Position numbers and translations under genes: made by a program | The notes under the pieces: model-generated | Database searches by the model: none | The model's input: the letters and a program-made list of their open reading frames with translations, nothing else | What the model was told of the DNA's origin: nothing | Shown: one piece after another, positions 19,328 through 27,727 of the stretch | Layout: the number at the start of each line of letters is the position of its first letter | Numbering within the stretch: position 1 is the stretch's first letter | NCBI GenBank assembly: GCA_026400795.1 | Contig: JAPLOJ010000126.1 | Coordinates: 1-33,565 of the forward strand | Origin: Alphaproteobacteria bacterium | GTDB taxonomy: Bacteria; Pseudomonadota; Alphaproteobacteria; Acetobacterales; Acetobacteraceae | Direction: 5' to 3' | DNA length: 33,565 nt

Positions 19328-20335
19328 ATGGGCGGCTTCCAACGATTCTTACTGGGCAGCGCAGCGCTTATTGCGGCGCTGCCCGCCCTGGCCCAAACGC
19401 CTGCGCAGCAACAGGCTGACCCAGCAGGCACCTTCGCGTTTCTGTTGGAAAATGACACCTTCTCCGGCAATGATCGCTACTACACCAATGGCTTTCTTTT
19501 CGCCTGGCGGGCCCCTTCCTATGAACCGCCTGCTTGGCTTGCGGGGCTGACAGAGGGGCCAAACCTGTTCTTCCCAGGTGGTGGCGTGACGCGCTGGGGC
19601 CTTAGTTTCGGGCAGAAGATTTACACGCCGGAAGACACGTTGGCGACCAATCCTGACCCGAAGGATCGCCCCTATGCCGCCTGGCTTTACGGCGCGGTTT
19701 CGCTGCATTCCTATACGGCGCGCGAGATGGGCACGCTGGAATTGCAGCTTGGCGTTATCGGGCCTTCCGCGCTTGGCGAATGGGTACAGAACACGACGCA
19801 TGACATGATGCGCATTGATCGCGCCTATGGCTGGGATTACCAGCTGCGTGATGAACCCGGCGTCAATCTGGTGGCGAACAGGCAATGGCGTCTGAATGGC
19901 GAAGCCGATGCGGGTGGGCGGCGATTTGGCTTGGTGCCGAGCCTCGCGGCCAGCCTTGGCAATGTGCATACTTACGCTGCCGGGGGCATGCTGTTGCGCT
20001 ACGGGACAGAGCTTGAAGCGGATTTCGGTCCGCCGCGCGTGCGCCCGGTTTCCGCTGGCTCGGTTTTCTTCCAGCCGACCGGGCGCTTTGGCTGGTATGT
20101 CTTTGGCGGTGTTGAAGGTCGCGCGGTGGCGCGTGATATATCATTGGATGGCAATACCTGGCGCGATAGCCGGAGCGTGGATCGGGAAGTGCTGGTTGGT
20201 GATGCCAGCGTCGGCGTTGCGTTGATTTTTGAGGGCGCGCGTCTGACCGCGACCTATACGATCCGCAGCAAGGAATTCGAAACACAGCGAGAGGCTTCGC
20301 AATTCGGGTCGGTCAGTATTGCGTTTCGGTTTTAG
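19328..20335 (+). CDS. Lipid A deacylase LpxR family protein
   Basis: Signal peptide, FAFLLENDTFSGNDRYYTNGFLFAW, WGLSFGQKIYTPEDTLATNPDPKDRPYAAWLYG, LGVIGPSALGEWVQNTTH typical of LpxR (DUF2219). Confidence 0.9.
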   Translation: MGGFQRFLLGSAALIAALPALAQTPAQQQADPAGTFAFLLENDTFSGNDRYYTNGFLFAWRAPSYEPPAWLAGLTEGPNLFFPGGGVTRWGLSFGQKIYTPEDTLATNPDPKDRPYAAWLYGAVSLHSYTAREMGTLELQLGVIGPSALGEWVQNTTHDMMRIDRAYGWDYQLRDEPGVNLVANRQWRLNGEADAGGRRFGLVPSLAASLGNVHTYAAGGMLLRYGTELEADFGPPRVRPVSAGSVFFQPTGRFGWYVFGGVEGRAVARDISLDGNTWRDSRSVDREVLVGDASVGVALIFEGARLTATYTIRSKEFETQREASQFGSVSIAFRF

Positions 20336-20475
20336 CACCTGATCCGCGAGGGACGCCCAAGAGATACCCTGCACAGTTGCGCGACACTTGGCCAATGTGC
20401 GGTGCTGACCCTTAGTTTCAAGCTACATTAGAGAAAGTCTTGGCGGCAGCGCCACAAGAAACAGGGGGCATGTAA

Positions 20476-22068
20476 ATGAGATCAAAATGGGCCGGGGCTG
20501 CCGTGCTGGGTCTGATGGTTGGTGCTGCGCCGGCTTTCGCTCAGCAGCCCACAATGGAAGATCTGATGCGGCGCATTGATGCGTTGCAACAGCGCGTCAA
20601 TGAACTTGAACGTGAACGCCGCCCGCAACGCCCGGCCGCGGTTGCAGCGCCCGTGCCCGCACCTGCACCGGCGGCGACACCCGCGCCTGCCCGCGCTGCT
20701 GCACCGCGCCCTGCACCGGCGCCGGCCACCGCTGTCGCTGTCGCTGCCGCCCCCGCCGCCGCGCCGCGCTCGCCCGAGGCCGTACGCGCCGAAGTGGATG
20801 AGGCGCTGCGCGGGAGCCTGGATGGGCTTGCCATGCGCATCCCAAATACTGATACGACCGTGCGGCTTTACGGGTTTCTGCGCCTGACGGGTTATCGCGA
20901 TTTCAATGCGCGCAACCCGACCGATGCGGCTTCAGTGCAGGGTATTCCGCTGACGGCCAAAAACACGCAGCCTGGCGATGGCGACATTACTGCGCGCAGT
21001 TCGCGCTTCGGTTTTGATACGCGCGGCGATAATGCCTGGGGGCGGCTCGATACCACCATCGAAGGCGATTTCCGTGGAGAGATTGTACAGGGCGGTGATC
21101 TCGCCTTCCGGATCAGGCAGGCCTTCGCCGAATTGACCCGCGATGATTGGAGCTACCTGCTCGGCCACACAAATAGCCTCTGGAATGAGGGGCTGACAGA
21201 GGCGCTTCACGACGCCACCAACCTCAATCAATCCTTCATCCGTCAGGCGCAATTCCGTGTTTCACATCGCTTCGGGGGTAATTGGAGCCTGCAAGGCTCG
21301 GTTGAATCTTCCTTCGGCGATATCCTTACGCAAAATGGACCTGCCTTGTCACCGGTGCGTTTTGATGGCGGCGCCACCCCAGCCTTCGATCAGATGCCGG
21401 ATCTGCTGACGCGCCTGACGTGGCGTGACGGTGCCGAGGAATACGTGCTGCGCGGCTTGTTCCGGCAGCTATCGCTTGAACCGGATGGCACCACGCTTGG
21501 CCCAAGGCCGAGCGAGAGCACCTATGGCTGGGGCCTTGCCGCCCATACGCGCCTGCCTCTAGGCAAATGGATCGCTGGCCTCGGGCGCGATGAGCTGATG
21601 CTGATGGGCTATTATGGCGAGGGGATCGGTCGCTATTTTGCCGGCAATACTTTCGGCCAGGGCGGTATTTCCGATATCATTACCGCGACCGGCATGGATT
21701 ACAGCCTTGATTCGGTACCGACTTATGGCGGCACCATCGGCTATCGGCGCTTCTGGACGGATTTTGTGCGGAGCACGGTTTCTTATGCTTACGCGCGGCA
21801 GGATTTCCCATCCTCGATCCAGTTCGGCACTGGCACGCCTGGGGCCTTGGCGCGGAACCGGGAAATGCAGCAGGTGATTGCCAATCTGATCTGGAGCCCC
21901 TTTGCCGATCGCCCGACCAGCCGCATGCCTTTTGGTTGGCTTGATCTGGGGCTGGAGTATGTTTTCAGCCGGCGTGATCTTGAAGATGGCGCGGCGGCGG
22001 CGGGTGCTAATCGTGTGGGCCACGGCATCGCCAATCGCATACTGGCCGTTGGCATTGTGCGGTTCTGA
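20476..22068 (+). CDS. DcaP family trimeric outer-membrane transporter
   Basis: Signal peptide, coiled-coil MEDLMRRIDALQQRVNELER, Ala/Pro linker, then RLYGFLRLTGYRDFNARNP...ARSSRFGFDTRGDNAWGRLDTTIEGDFRG and C-terminal aromatic residue (VGIVRF). Confidence 0.87.
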   Translation: MRSKWAGAAVLGLMVGAAPAFAQQPTMEDLMRRIDALQQRVNELERERRPQRPAAVAAPVPAPAPAATPAPARAAAPRPAPAPATAVAVAAAPAAAPRSPEAVRAEVDEALRGSLDGLAMRIPNTDTTVRLYGFLRLTGYRDFNARNPTDAASVQGIPLTAKNTQPGDGDITARSSRFGFDTRGDNAWGRLDTTIEGDFRGEIVQGGDLAFRIRQAFAELTRDDWSYLLGHTNSLWNEGLTEALHDATNLNQSFIRQAQFRVSHRFGGNWSLQGSVESSFGDILTQNGPALSPVRFDGGATPAFDQMPDLLTRLTWRDGAEEYVLRGLFRQLSLEPDGTTLGPRPSESTYGWGLAAHTRLPLGKWIAGLGRDELMLMGYYGEGIGRYFAGNTFGQGGISDIITATGMDYSLDSVPTYGGTIGYRRFWTDFVRSTVSYAYARQDFPSSIQFGTGTPGALARNREMQQVIANLIWSPFADRPTSRMPFGWLDLGLEYVFSRRDLEDGAAAAGANRVGHGIANRILAVGIVRF

Positions 22069-22078
22069 AGGCACACAT

Positions 22079-22128
22079 AAAAAACCGGCCATGGTGGTTT
22101 AAGGGGTCAGTTCTGCCACCATGGCCGG
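22079..22128 (-). terminator. Rho-independent terminator reading on the minus strand (downstream of the DegP-like gene)
   Basis: Perfect 13-bp inverted repeat ccggccatggtgg (22085-22097) / ccaccatggccgg (22116-22128); on the minus strand the stem is followed directly by a T-tract (A-tract on + at 22079-22084). Confidence 0.8.
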
Positions 22129-22236
22129 CCAGGCTGGAAACCGCGGCCGTTGCGGGACGTCTCCGCACGGCGCACGGCAATTCGTCTCCAGCTTTGCTGT
22201 GAATTAGGTCAGGTAGTCGCCTGACCCACTCAGTCT

Positions 22237-23670
22237 TCAGGCCTGCGCGGCCGGCACGGCGATGAAGGCCGGCTTGCCATCACGCATGATGCGCACCGCA
22301 ACCGCACCGCCCGCGGCATTCGCCTCACGCAACGCACGCAGCACGGCTTCAGCATCATCGGTCGCCGCCGCGCCGACACCCACAATCACATCGCCACGGC
22401 GCAAGCCGGCTTCCTGGGCGCGTGAATTCGGCTCCACGGCCTGCACCAGCGCACCCTTCGCATCATTGGGCAGGCGGAGTGATGCACGCGCTTCCGGCGT
22501 GATCGGCGCGAGCGAAACACCAATACGCGGCGCGTTGGATTGTTCCGCACCCGCGCGGGCACGTTCCGTACCAGGCTGAGCAGCGATATCCACACGCAGA
22601 CTGGCTTCCGCACCATCGCGCCAGAGCTTCAGATCAGCCTTCGCACCGGGGCGGAGATCCGCCACGCTGCGCGCCAGGTCACGCGGGTTGCGCACGGCCT
22701 TGCCATCCAGCGCCGTCACCACATCGCCGGGCTTGAGGCCAGCCTTGGCGGCGGGGCTGTCATTTTCCACACCTGCCACAAGGGCACCCTGCGGGGCTTC
22801 AGCGCCCTTGGCCGGCAACTTCAACGCCGCCGCCATGGCCGCATTCACGGGCTGGGTCGAAACGCCAAGGAAGCCGCGCTCCACTTGGCCTTTCTCACGC
22901 AGTTCCAACACAACGCGCTTCACCATGTTGGACGGCACGGCAAAGCCGATGCCAACCGAACCACCGGTCGGGCTGAAGATTGCCGTGTTCACGCCAATCA
23001 CGCCGCCATCGCGGGCGAAAAGCGGGCCGCCGGAATTGCCCTGATTGATAGACGCATCCACCTGGATGAAATCATCATAGGGGCCAGAGCCGATGTCCCG
23101 GCCAGTCGCGGAAACCACACCCGTGGTCACAGTGCCGGACAGGCCATAGGGATTGCCCATGGCCACCACCCAATCGCCGGGCTGGGCGCGATCAGAATCA
23201 CCCAGGGCCACGAAGGGTAGCGGCGCGCCGGCTTCAATCTTTAGCAGCGCGACATCGGTGCGCGCATCGCGGCCAACCACGCGGGCCTGTAATTCACGGC
23301 CGTCTTCAAGCTTTACGATGATGCGGTTGGCGCCTTCCACAACATGGTTATTGGTCACGATGAAGCCGGCGGCATCAATCACGAAGCCCGAACCCGTGCC
23401 CTGCACGCGGCCTTGGCCGGGGTTGGGCATGCCCATTTCCGCGCGTGGCGCCTTGCCGGCGACATTGATGGTGACAACGGCGGGACGCACGGCCTTCACC
23501 AACTCGGCAAAGCCGGCAGCGGGTGCGGCGCGGTCAAGCGTGATGGCCGGGGCAACAGGCGCCGGGGCATTTTGTGCGTGCACGGCAAGGCCGGTCAGCG
23601 CGGTTGAACCAAGCAAAAGGCCGAGCAGCGCATAGCGCGCAGTACGGCGGGCGGGGCTGGAAGTAGCCAT
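22237..23670 (-). CDS. degP: Do family serine endopeptidase (DegP/MucD/HtrA type) with two PDZ domains
   Basis: Signal peptide; catalytic His (TNNHVVEG), Asp (ARTDVALLKI), Ser (NQGNSGGPLF); two PDZ segments. Confidence 0.93.
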   Translation of the reverse strand: MATSSPARRTARYALLGLLLGSTALTGLAVHAQNAPAPVAPAITLDRAAPAAGFAELVKAVRPAVVTINVAGKAPRAEMGMPNPGQGRVQGTGSGFVIDAAGFIVTNNHVVEGANRIIVKLEDGRELQARVVGRDARTDVALLKIEAGAPLPFVALGDSDRAQPGDWVVAMGNPYGLSGTVTTGVVSATGRDIGSGPYDDFIQVDASINQGNSGGPLFARDGGVIGVNTAIFSPTGGSVGIGFAVPSNMVKRVVLELREKGQVERGFLGVSTQPVNAAMAAALKLPAKGAEAPQGALVAGVENDSPAAKAGLKPGDVVTALDGKAVRNPRDLARSVADLRPGAKADLKLWRDGAEASLRVDIAAQPGTERARAGAEQSNAPRIGVSLAPITPEARASLRLPNDAKGALVQAVEPNSRAQEAGLRRGDVIVGVGAAATDDAEAVLRALREANAAGGAVAVRIMRDGKPAFIAVPAAQA

Positions 23671-23675
23671 GAGTT

Positions 23676-23740
23676 GTTTTCTCCATCAAAAGGGCAGGGC
23701 GCTGATTCGCTTTCGCCTTGATTGCGAAAATGGAGAAAAC
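23676..23740 (-). promoter_or_regulatory. Candidate 5'-leader hairpin sequestering the degP Shine-Dalgarno
   Basis: Minus strand GTTTTCTCCAT (23740-23730) ... ATGGAGAAAAC (23686-23676) are perfect 11-bp complements; the second arm contains GGAG, then AACTC and the ATG at 23670. Nested TTTCGC/GCGAAA hairpin (23729-23724 / 23716-23711). Confidence 0.5.
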
Positions 23741-23792
23741 CTGCTGTAAAGTCCCGAACGCGAAGCTGAAATGATTTTCAGGATTGGGCCTG

Positions 23793-25145
23793 TCAGCTTT
23801 CGGCCTTTGCGCCGGAAAGATCCACCGTCACGCAAAGCCCTGGCGCCGCGTCTGACAATACCGGCGCCGCGCCATGAAGCTTCGCCACCGCCGTCACCAA
23901 AGCCAGGCCAAGCCCGCTGCCCGGTGTGCCCCGGCTACGGTCTAGCCGATAAAAGCGGCGCAGCACGCGCGCGCGTTCTTCGGCCGGTACGCCTGGCCCA
24001 TCATCGGCCACTTCAAGCACCGGGCCAGCGCGCAGCGCCACGCGCACGGCTTGCCCGCCATGGGTCAGGGCATTGTCTATCAGATTGGCCAGCATCTGGC
24101 GCAGCAGCGCGGCATCGCCATGCAGGCGCTGGTCGGGTGCCACCTGCACCTCAAGCCGCTTGCCGGCTTCTTCCGCGACAACCGCGTAAGCCTCGGCGAG
24201 TGTTGTCACCAGCGCGGAAAGCTCCACCACCGGCGCTTCCTGCGGCGGCAGCGGCGGGCCGGCTTCAAGCTGCGCGATGCGGAGCAGCCCAGTGAAGGTG
24301 GCAAGGACCGTATCCAATTCGGTAAGCGCAGCTTCAAAAGCTGCGCCATCGGCAGTTGGATCGCGCGCGCGCGCAAGGGCGGCTTCCAGCTTTTGGCGCA
24401 GGCGTGAAAGCGGCCCGCGCAAATCATGCGCGACATCCACCGTGACTTGTCGCATGCCTTCGATCAGCGCTTCCTGCCGTTCGAGCAGCGTGTTCACCGT
24501 GCCCGCCAACCGGTCGAATTCATCAGCGCTGCCGGCCAAGGGCAGACGGCGTGCGAGGTCTCCATGCATCACCTGTTCAGCGGCTTCGGAGACACGCCTG
24601 AGGCGATTTTGTAACCCGCGCGCCATGAACAAGCCGAAAGCGAGCGCAAGCAATACGGCGATTGCGCCCGCCGCGAGCAGCGTGGTGGCGAGGGTTGAAG
24701 CTGTATCCAGCACCGCGCCAAATTCGGCCGCGACCAGCAAGGTGAAGCCAGTGGCAACACCAATGCCCAACGTGCGCACCGGCCCTTCTGGCGCCCTGAG
24801 CGTCACAAAACCGCGCAAGCCCATCGGCGCGCCGGAAAGTCGCGCAGACCCGGCAAGGGGGCGCCCATCCGGCAAGCGCAACTGCACCAGAATGGCGCTT
24901 GGTGTGCGGTCCCGCGTGCGCGCTTCCACCGCGCGCGTCAGGCCAATCATGCCGAAGCGCTGGAATTCGCCGAGCAATAATTCGGCCTCCGCGCGGATGG
25001 TGCTGTCCAAAGCTTCTTCCAAAGCTTGCGAGCTACGCAGCCACCCAAGCCCAAGGCCAAGCGCGGAAATGCCCAAGACACCAAAGGCGGTTAGCAGCGC
25101 CGTGCGCAGCGCAAAACTACGCAGCAGCCTGCCAATAGTGCTCAC
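23793..25145 (-). CDS. Two-component sensor histidine kinase
   Basis: HAMP region, H-box TVDVAHDLRGPLSRLRQKLEAAL, N-box LANLIDNALTHGG, ADDGPGVP and GSGLGLALV. Confidence 0.94.
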   Translation of the reverse strand: MSTIGRLLRSFALRTALLTAFGVLGISALGLGLGWLRSSQALEEALDSTIRAEAELLLGEFQRFGMIGLTRAVEARTRDRTPSAILVQLRLPDGRPLAGSARLSGAPMGLRGFVTLRAPEGPVRTLGIGVATGFTLLVAAEFGAVLDTASTLATTLLAAGAIAVLLALAFGLFMARGLQNRLRRVSEAAEQVMHGDLARRLPLAGSADEFDRLAGTVNTLLERQEALIEGMRQVTVDVAHDLRGPLSRLRQKLEAALARARDPTADGAAFEAALTELDTVLATFTGLLRIAQLEAGPPLPPQEAPVVELSALVTTLAEAYAVVAEEAGKRLEVQVAPDQRLHGDAALLRQMLANLIDNALTHGGQAVRVALRAGPVLEVADDGPGVPAEERARVLRRFYRLDRSRGTPGSGLGLALVTAVAKLHGAAPVLSDAAPGLCVTVDLSGAKAES

Positions 25146-25819
25146 TTCGGCGCACCGAGCATATAGCCAACACCACGCATGGTCTGAATGGGCGCGGGCG
25201 ATCCATCCTGAGACAGCTTGCGTCGCAATCGGCTGACATGCACTTCAACAAGGTTGGTGGAGGGATCGAAGTTCAAATCCCAGACCCCTTCCAGCAGCAT
25301 GGTCTTGGTCAGCACCTGATCGGGGCGGCGCAGCATGAATTCCAGCAGGCGCATTTCAGTCGGCAGCAATTCTACCGGCTGGCCATTGCGCCGCACCACG
25401 CGCTTCAGCAGGTCCAATTCAATATCGCCCACCTGCAGCAGCACGGGGTCGGTGGCGGGCGCTGGGCGCCGCGCGAGTGCCGCGATACGCGCGCGGAGTT
25501 CACTGAAGGCGAAGGGCTTTGCCAAGTAGTCATCCGCGCCGGCATCAAGGCCTTCCACGCGCCGCTCCACCTCACCAAGTGCGGTCAGCACCAGCACGGG
25601 GGTGGTGATGCTGGAAGCGCGCAAGGTGCGCAGAATAGTGAGGCCATCAGGCCCCGGCAGCATGCGATCGGTGACGATCACATCCCAGGCCTCACCAGCG
25701 GCGAGCAGCATGCCATCTCGCCCGGTGCGCGCCACCTGCACGACATGGCCGATTTCCTGCAGACCCTTGGCGATGTAATCGGCGGTCGCTCTATCGTCTT
25801 CGATCAGCAGGATGCGCAT
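25142..25819 (-). CDS. OmpR/PhoB-family response regulator
   Basis: Receiver domain (IEDD, VTDRMLPGPDG, LTALG, AGADDYLAKPF) plus winged-helix (LLPTEMRLLEFMLRRPDQVLTKTMLLEGVWD...VEVHVSRLRRKL). 4-nt overlap with the kinase. Confidence 0.95.
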   Translation of the reverse strand: MRILLIEDDRATADYIAKGLQEIGHVVQVARTGRDGMLLAAGEAWDVIVTDRMLPGPDGLTILRTLRASSITTPVLVLTALGEVERRVEGLDAGADDYLAKPFAFSELRARIAALARRPAPATDPVLLQVGDIELDLLKRVVRRNGQPVELLPTEMRLLEFMLRRPDQVLTKTMLLEGVWDLNFDPSTNLVEVHVSRLRRKLSQDGSPAPIQTMRGVGYMLGAPK

Positions 25820-25831
25820 GGGGCGCGGATA

Positions 25832-27031
25832 TTACTCCAGCGTCGCAATGGCAACCGCCAGGCGGCAGCCTTGGGCAAATTCCGGAATAACCACATATTC
25901 ATTGACCGTGTGGATTTCAGCCTGACCGGCGCCGAAGGTCACGGTCGGCACACCATGCTTCACCAGCCAATTCGCATCAAGCCCGCCTGCGGAGACCATG
26001 GTGACGGGTTCAAGCCCCATGGCTTGCGCAGCCTTCTTGGCGCGCTGCACGGCGGGGTCATCTTCCGACATCAGGAAGGGCGGATAGGCGGTGCGGGATT
26101 GGAAACTCACCTCCGCCATGTTGCCATCGGCATCCTTCACCTCGGCCTTCGCCTTGTTGAAGGCGGCTTCAAAGGCTTCAGTGATCTTGACGGCAAAGGC
26201 AGCATCCGTGCTGCGCGCTTCACCAACCAGATGCACGTAATCCGTCACGACATTGGTGGCATCGCCGGCGGGCTTGCCATCCTTGCCGCCGAAGATACCA
26301 ATATTGGAGGAGCCTTTGCCCTCCGGCTGCACCACCTTGCCGAACCAGCCGGCACGATGCGCTTCCGTGAGCCCGACGGATGCCACCAGGGTTGAGGAAA
26401 TGCCGCGTTCCGGCGCAACCCCGGCATGGGCGGCCTTGCCCTTGATGGTGACTTCCCAATTCTGCTGGCCAACCGCGCCGATGGTCAGCAAGGCAGCATG
26501 GGTGCTGTCCACATTGAAGCCCATGGTGGCACCGCCAAGGTCCTTCGGGTCAAGTTCCCGCGCGCCATGCAGGCCGCTTTCTTCGCGCACGGTGAACAGC
26601 ATGGTGATCGGCGGATGCGGCAGCTTGTGATCAATCAGGGTTTTTGCCAGCGCGATCAGCACCGCGCAGCCTGTGCCATTATCCCCACCCAAAGCCGTGG
26701 TGCCATCAGACACGATGCGATCCCCCTCGCGCCGCGGCTTCGCGCCCTTACACAGCGGCACTGTATCCATATGCGTGGAGAATAACAGCCGCGGGCCGGG
26801 CTTTGTGCCCGGCAGGTCAACGATCAGATTGCCCACTTCGGTCGGCAGCTTGATGCGTTGGTGGACCGTATCGTAGCGGATCGCGCTTGTTGGCACGCCA
26901 ACCTTCTTCAACTCATCCACAATGGCAGCGCCGATGGCGGCTTCAAACCCCGTTACGCTGTCAATCGCGAGCAAGCGGATCAGCATGTCTGTCGCGTAAT
27001 CAACATCAACAATCTTGGCGGTGCTGTTCAT
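25832..27031 (-). CDS. M20/M25/M40 family metallopeptidase, PepT-like (tripeptidase-like)
   Basis: FSTHMDTVP, GGDNGTGCAVLIALAKTL, FTVREESGLHGARELDP, VSAGGLDANWLVKHGVPTVTFGAGQAEIHTVNEYV. Confidence 0.9.
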   Translation of the reverse strand: MNSTAKIVDVDYATDMLIRLLAIDSVTGFEAAIGAAIVDELKKVGVPTSAIRYDTVHQRIKLPTEVGNLIVDLPGTKPGPRLLFSTHMDTVPLCKGAKPRREGDRIVSDGTTALGGDNGTGCAVLIALAKTLIDHKLPHPPITMLFTVREESGLHGARELDPKDLGGATMGFNVDSTHAALLTIGAVGQQNWEVTIKGKAAHAGVAPERGISSTLVASVGLTEAHRAGWFGKVVQPEGKGSSNIGIFGGKDGKPAGDATNVVTDYVHLVGEARSTDAAFAVKITEAFEAAFNKAKAEVKDADGNMAEVSFQSRTAYPPFLMSEDDPAVQRAKKAAQAMGLEPVTMVSAGGLDANWLVKHGVPTVTFGAGQAEIHTVNEYVVIPEFAQGCRLAVAIATLE

Positions 27032-27067
27032 GGTTTTTTCCTTTTCGTCTTGGAATGTCGCAGCGCG

Positions 27068-27727
27068 TCAGCGCTTCGCAAGAATGGGGGTGAGCGCGTC
27101 AACCACGCCGGTCAGCATAATCTGCGCGCCGATGCACAGCAGCACAAATGCCGCCAGTTTGGCAGCAATCAGCATGCCTGTCGGGCCAAGGCGGCGCGCG
27201 ACCGCGGCGGCATTGGCATAGGCGATCCAGACGGTCAGTGCCACCGTCGCGGCCATCAGCGTGAAGGCCAAAGCGTTCAGCACGATATCGCTGATTTCGG
27301 AGGAGCGCCGTTCCGCGGAAAGGGCGATAGACGCTGCAATGGTGCCCGGGCCGGTGGTCAGCGGCAGGGTCAGCGGAAAGAAGCTCATGCGCTCCACCGG
27401 GGCGGTATCCAGGGCGGCGGGGGCCTGGGATTCGCGGCGCTGGTTGTCATCTTCCTCATTCAGCATCTGCCAGCCGGCCACGGCAACGGTCAGCCCGCCC
27501 GCAATCCGCAGGGCTTCAAGGGAAATGCCGAAAAAGCCCAGGATAGGAGCGCCGAGGAACAGGGCACCAAGCAACACGATGAAGCTATTGATGGCGATGG
27601 ATCGCGCCAAGCGGGCCCGTTCCTGTTCGGTCAGCCAGCGTGTCATGCCATGGAAAATCAGCGCGCCGGCGGGCGGGTTGATGATGCTGATCAGCGCCGA
27701 AAAGCCAAAGAGCCAGGCAGCAAACAA
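27068..27727 (-). CDS. MarC family integral membrane protein (N-terminus probably frameshifted; see findings)
   Basis: LFGFSALISIINPPAGALIFHGMT, FFPLTLPLTTGPGTIAASIALSAE, LAAFVLLCIGAQIMLTGVVDAL typical of MarC. The in-frame start is only a TTG at 27727. Confidence 0.85.
   Translation of the reverse strand: MFAAWLFGFSALISIINPPAGALIFHGMTRWLTEQERARLARSIAINSFIVLLGALFLGAPILGFFGISLEALRIAGGLTVAVAGWQMLNEEDDNQRRESQAPAALDTAPVERMSFFPLTLPLTTGPGTIAASIALSAERRSSEISDIVLNALAFTLMAATVALTVWIAYANAAAVARRLGPTGMLIAAKLAAFVLLCIGAQIMLTGVVDALTPILAKR

Noticed and set aside
18320-19342. 340-aa His/Arg/Gln-rich minus-strand ORF opposite the SLC13 permease
   Set aside because: Antisense of a membrane protein gene; composition is the complement of hydrophobic codons.
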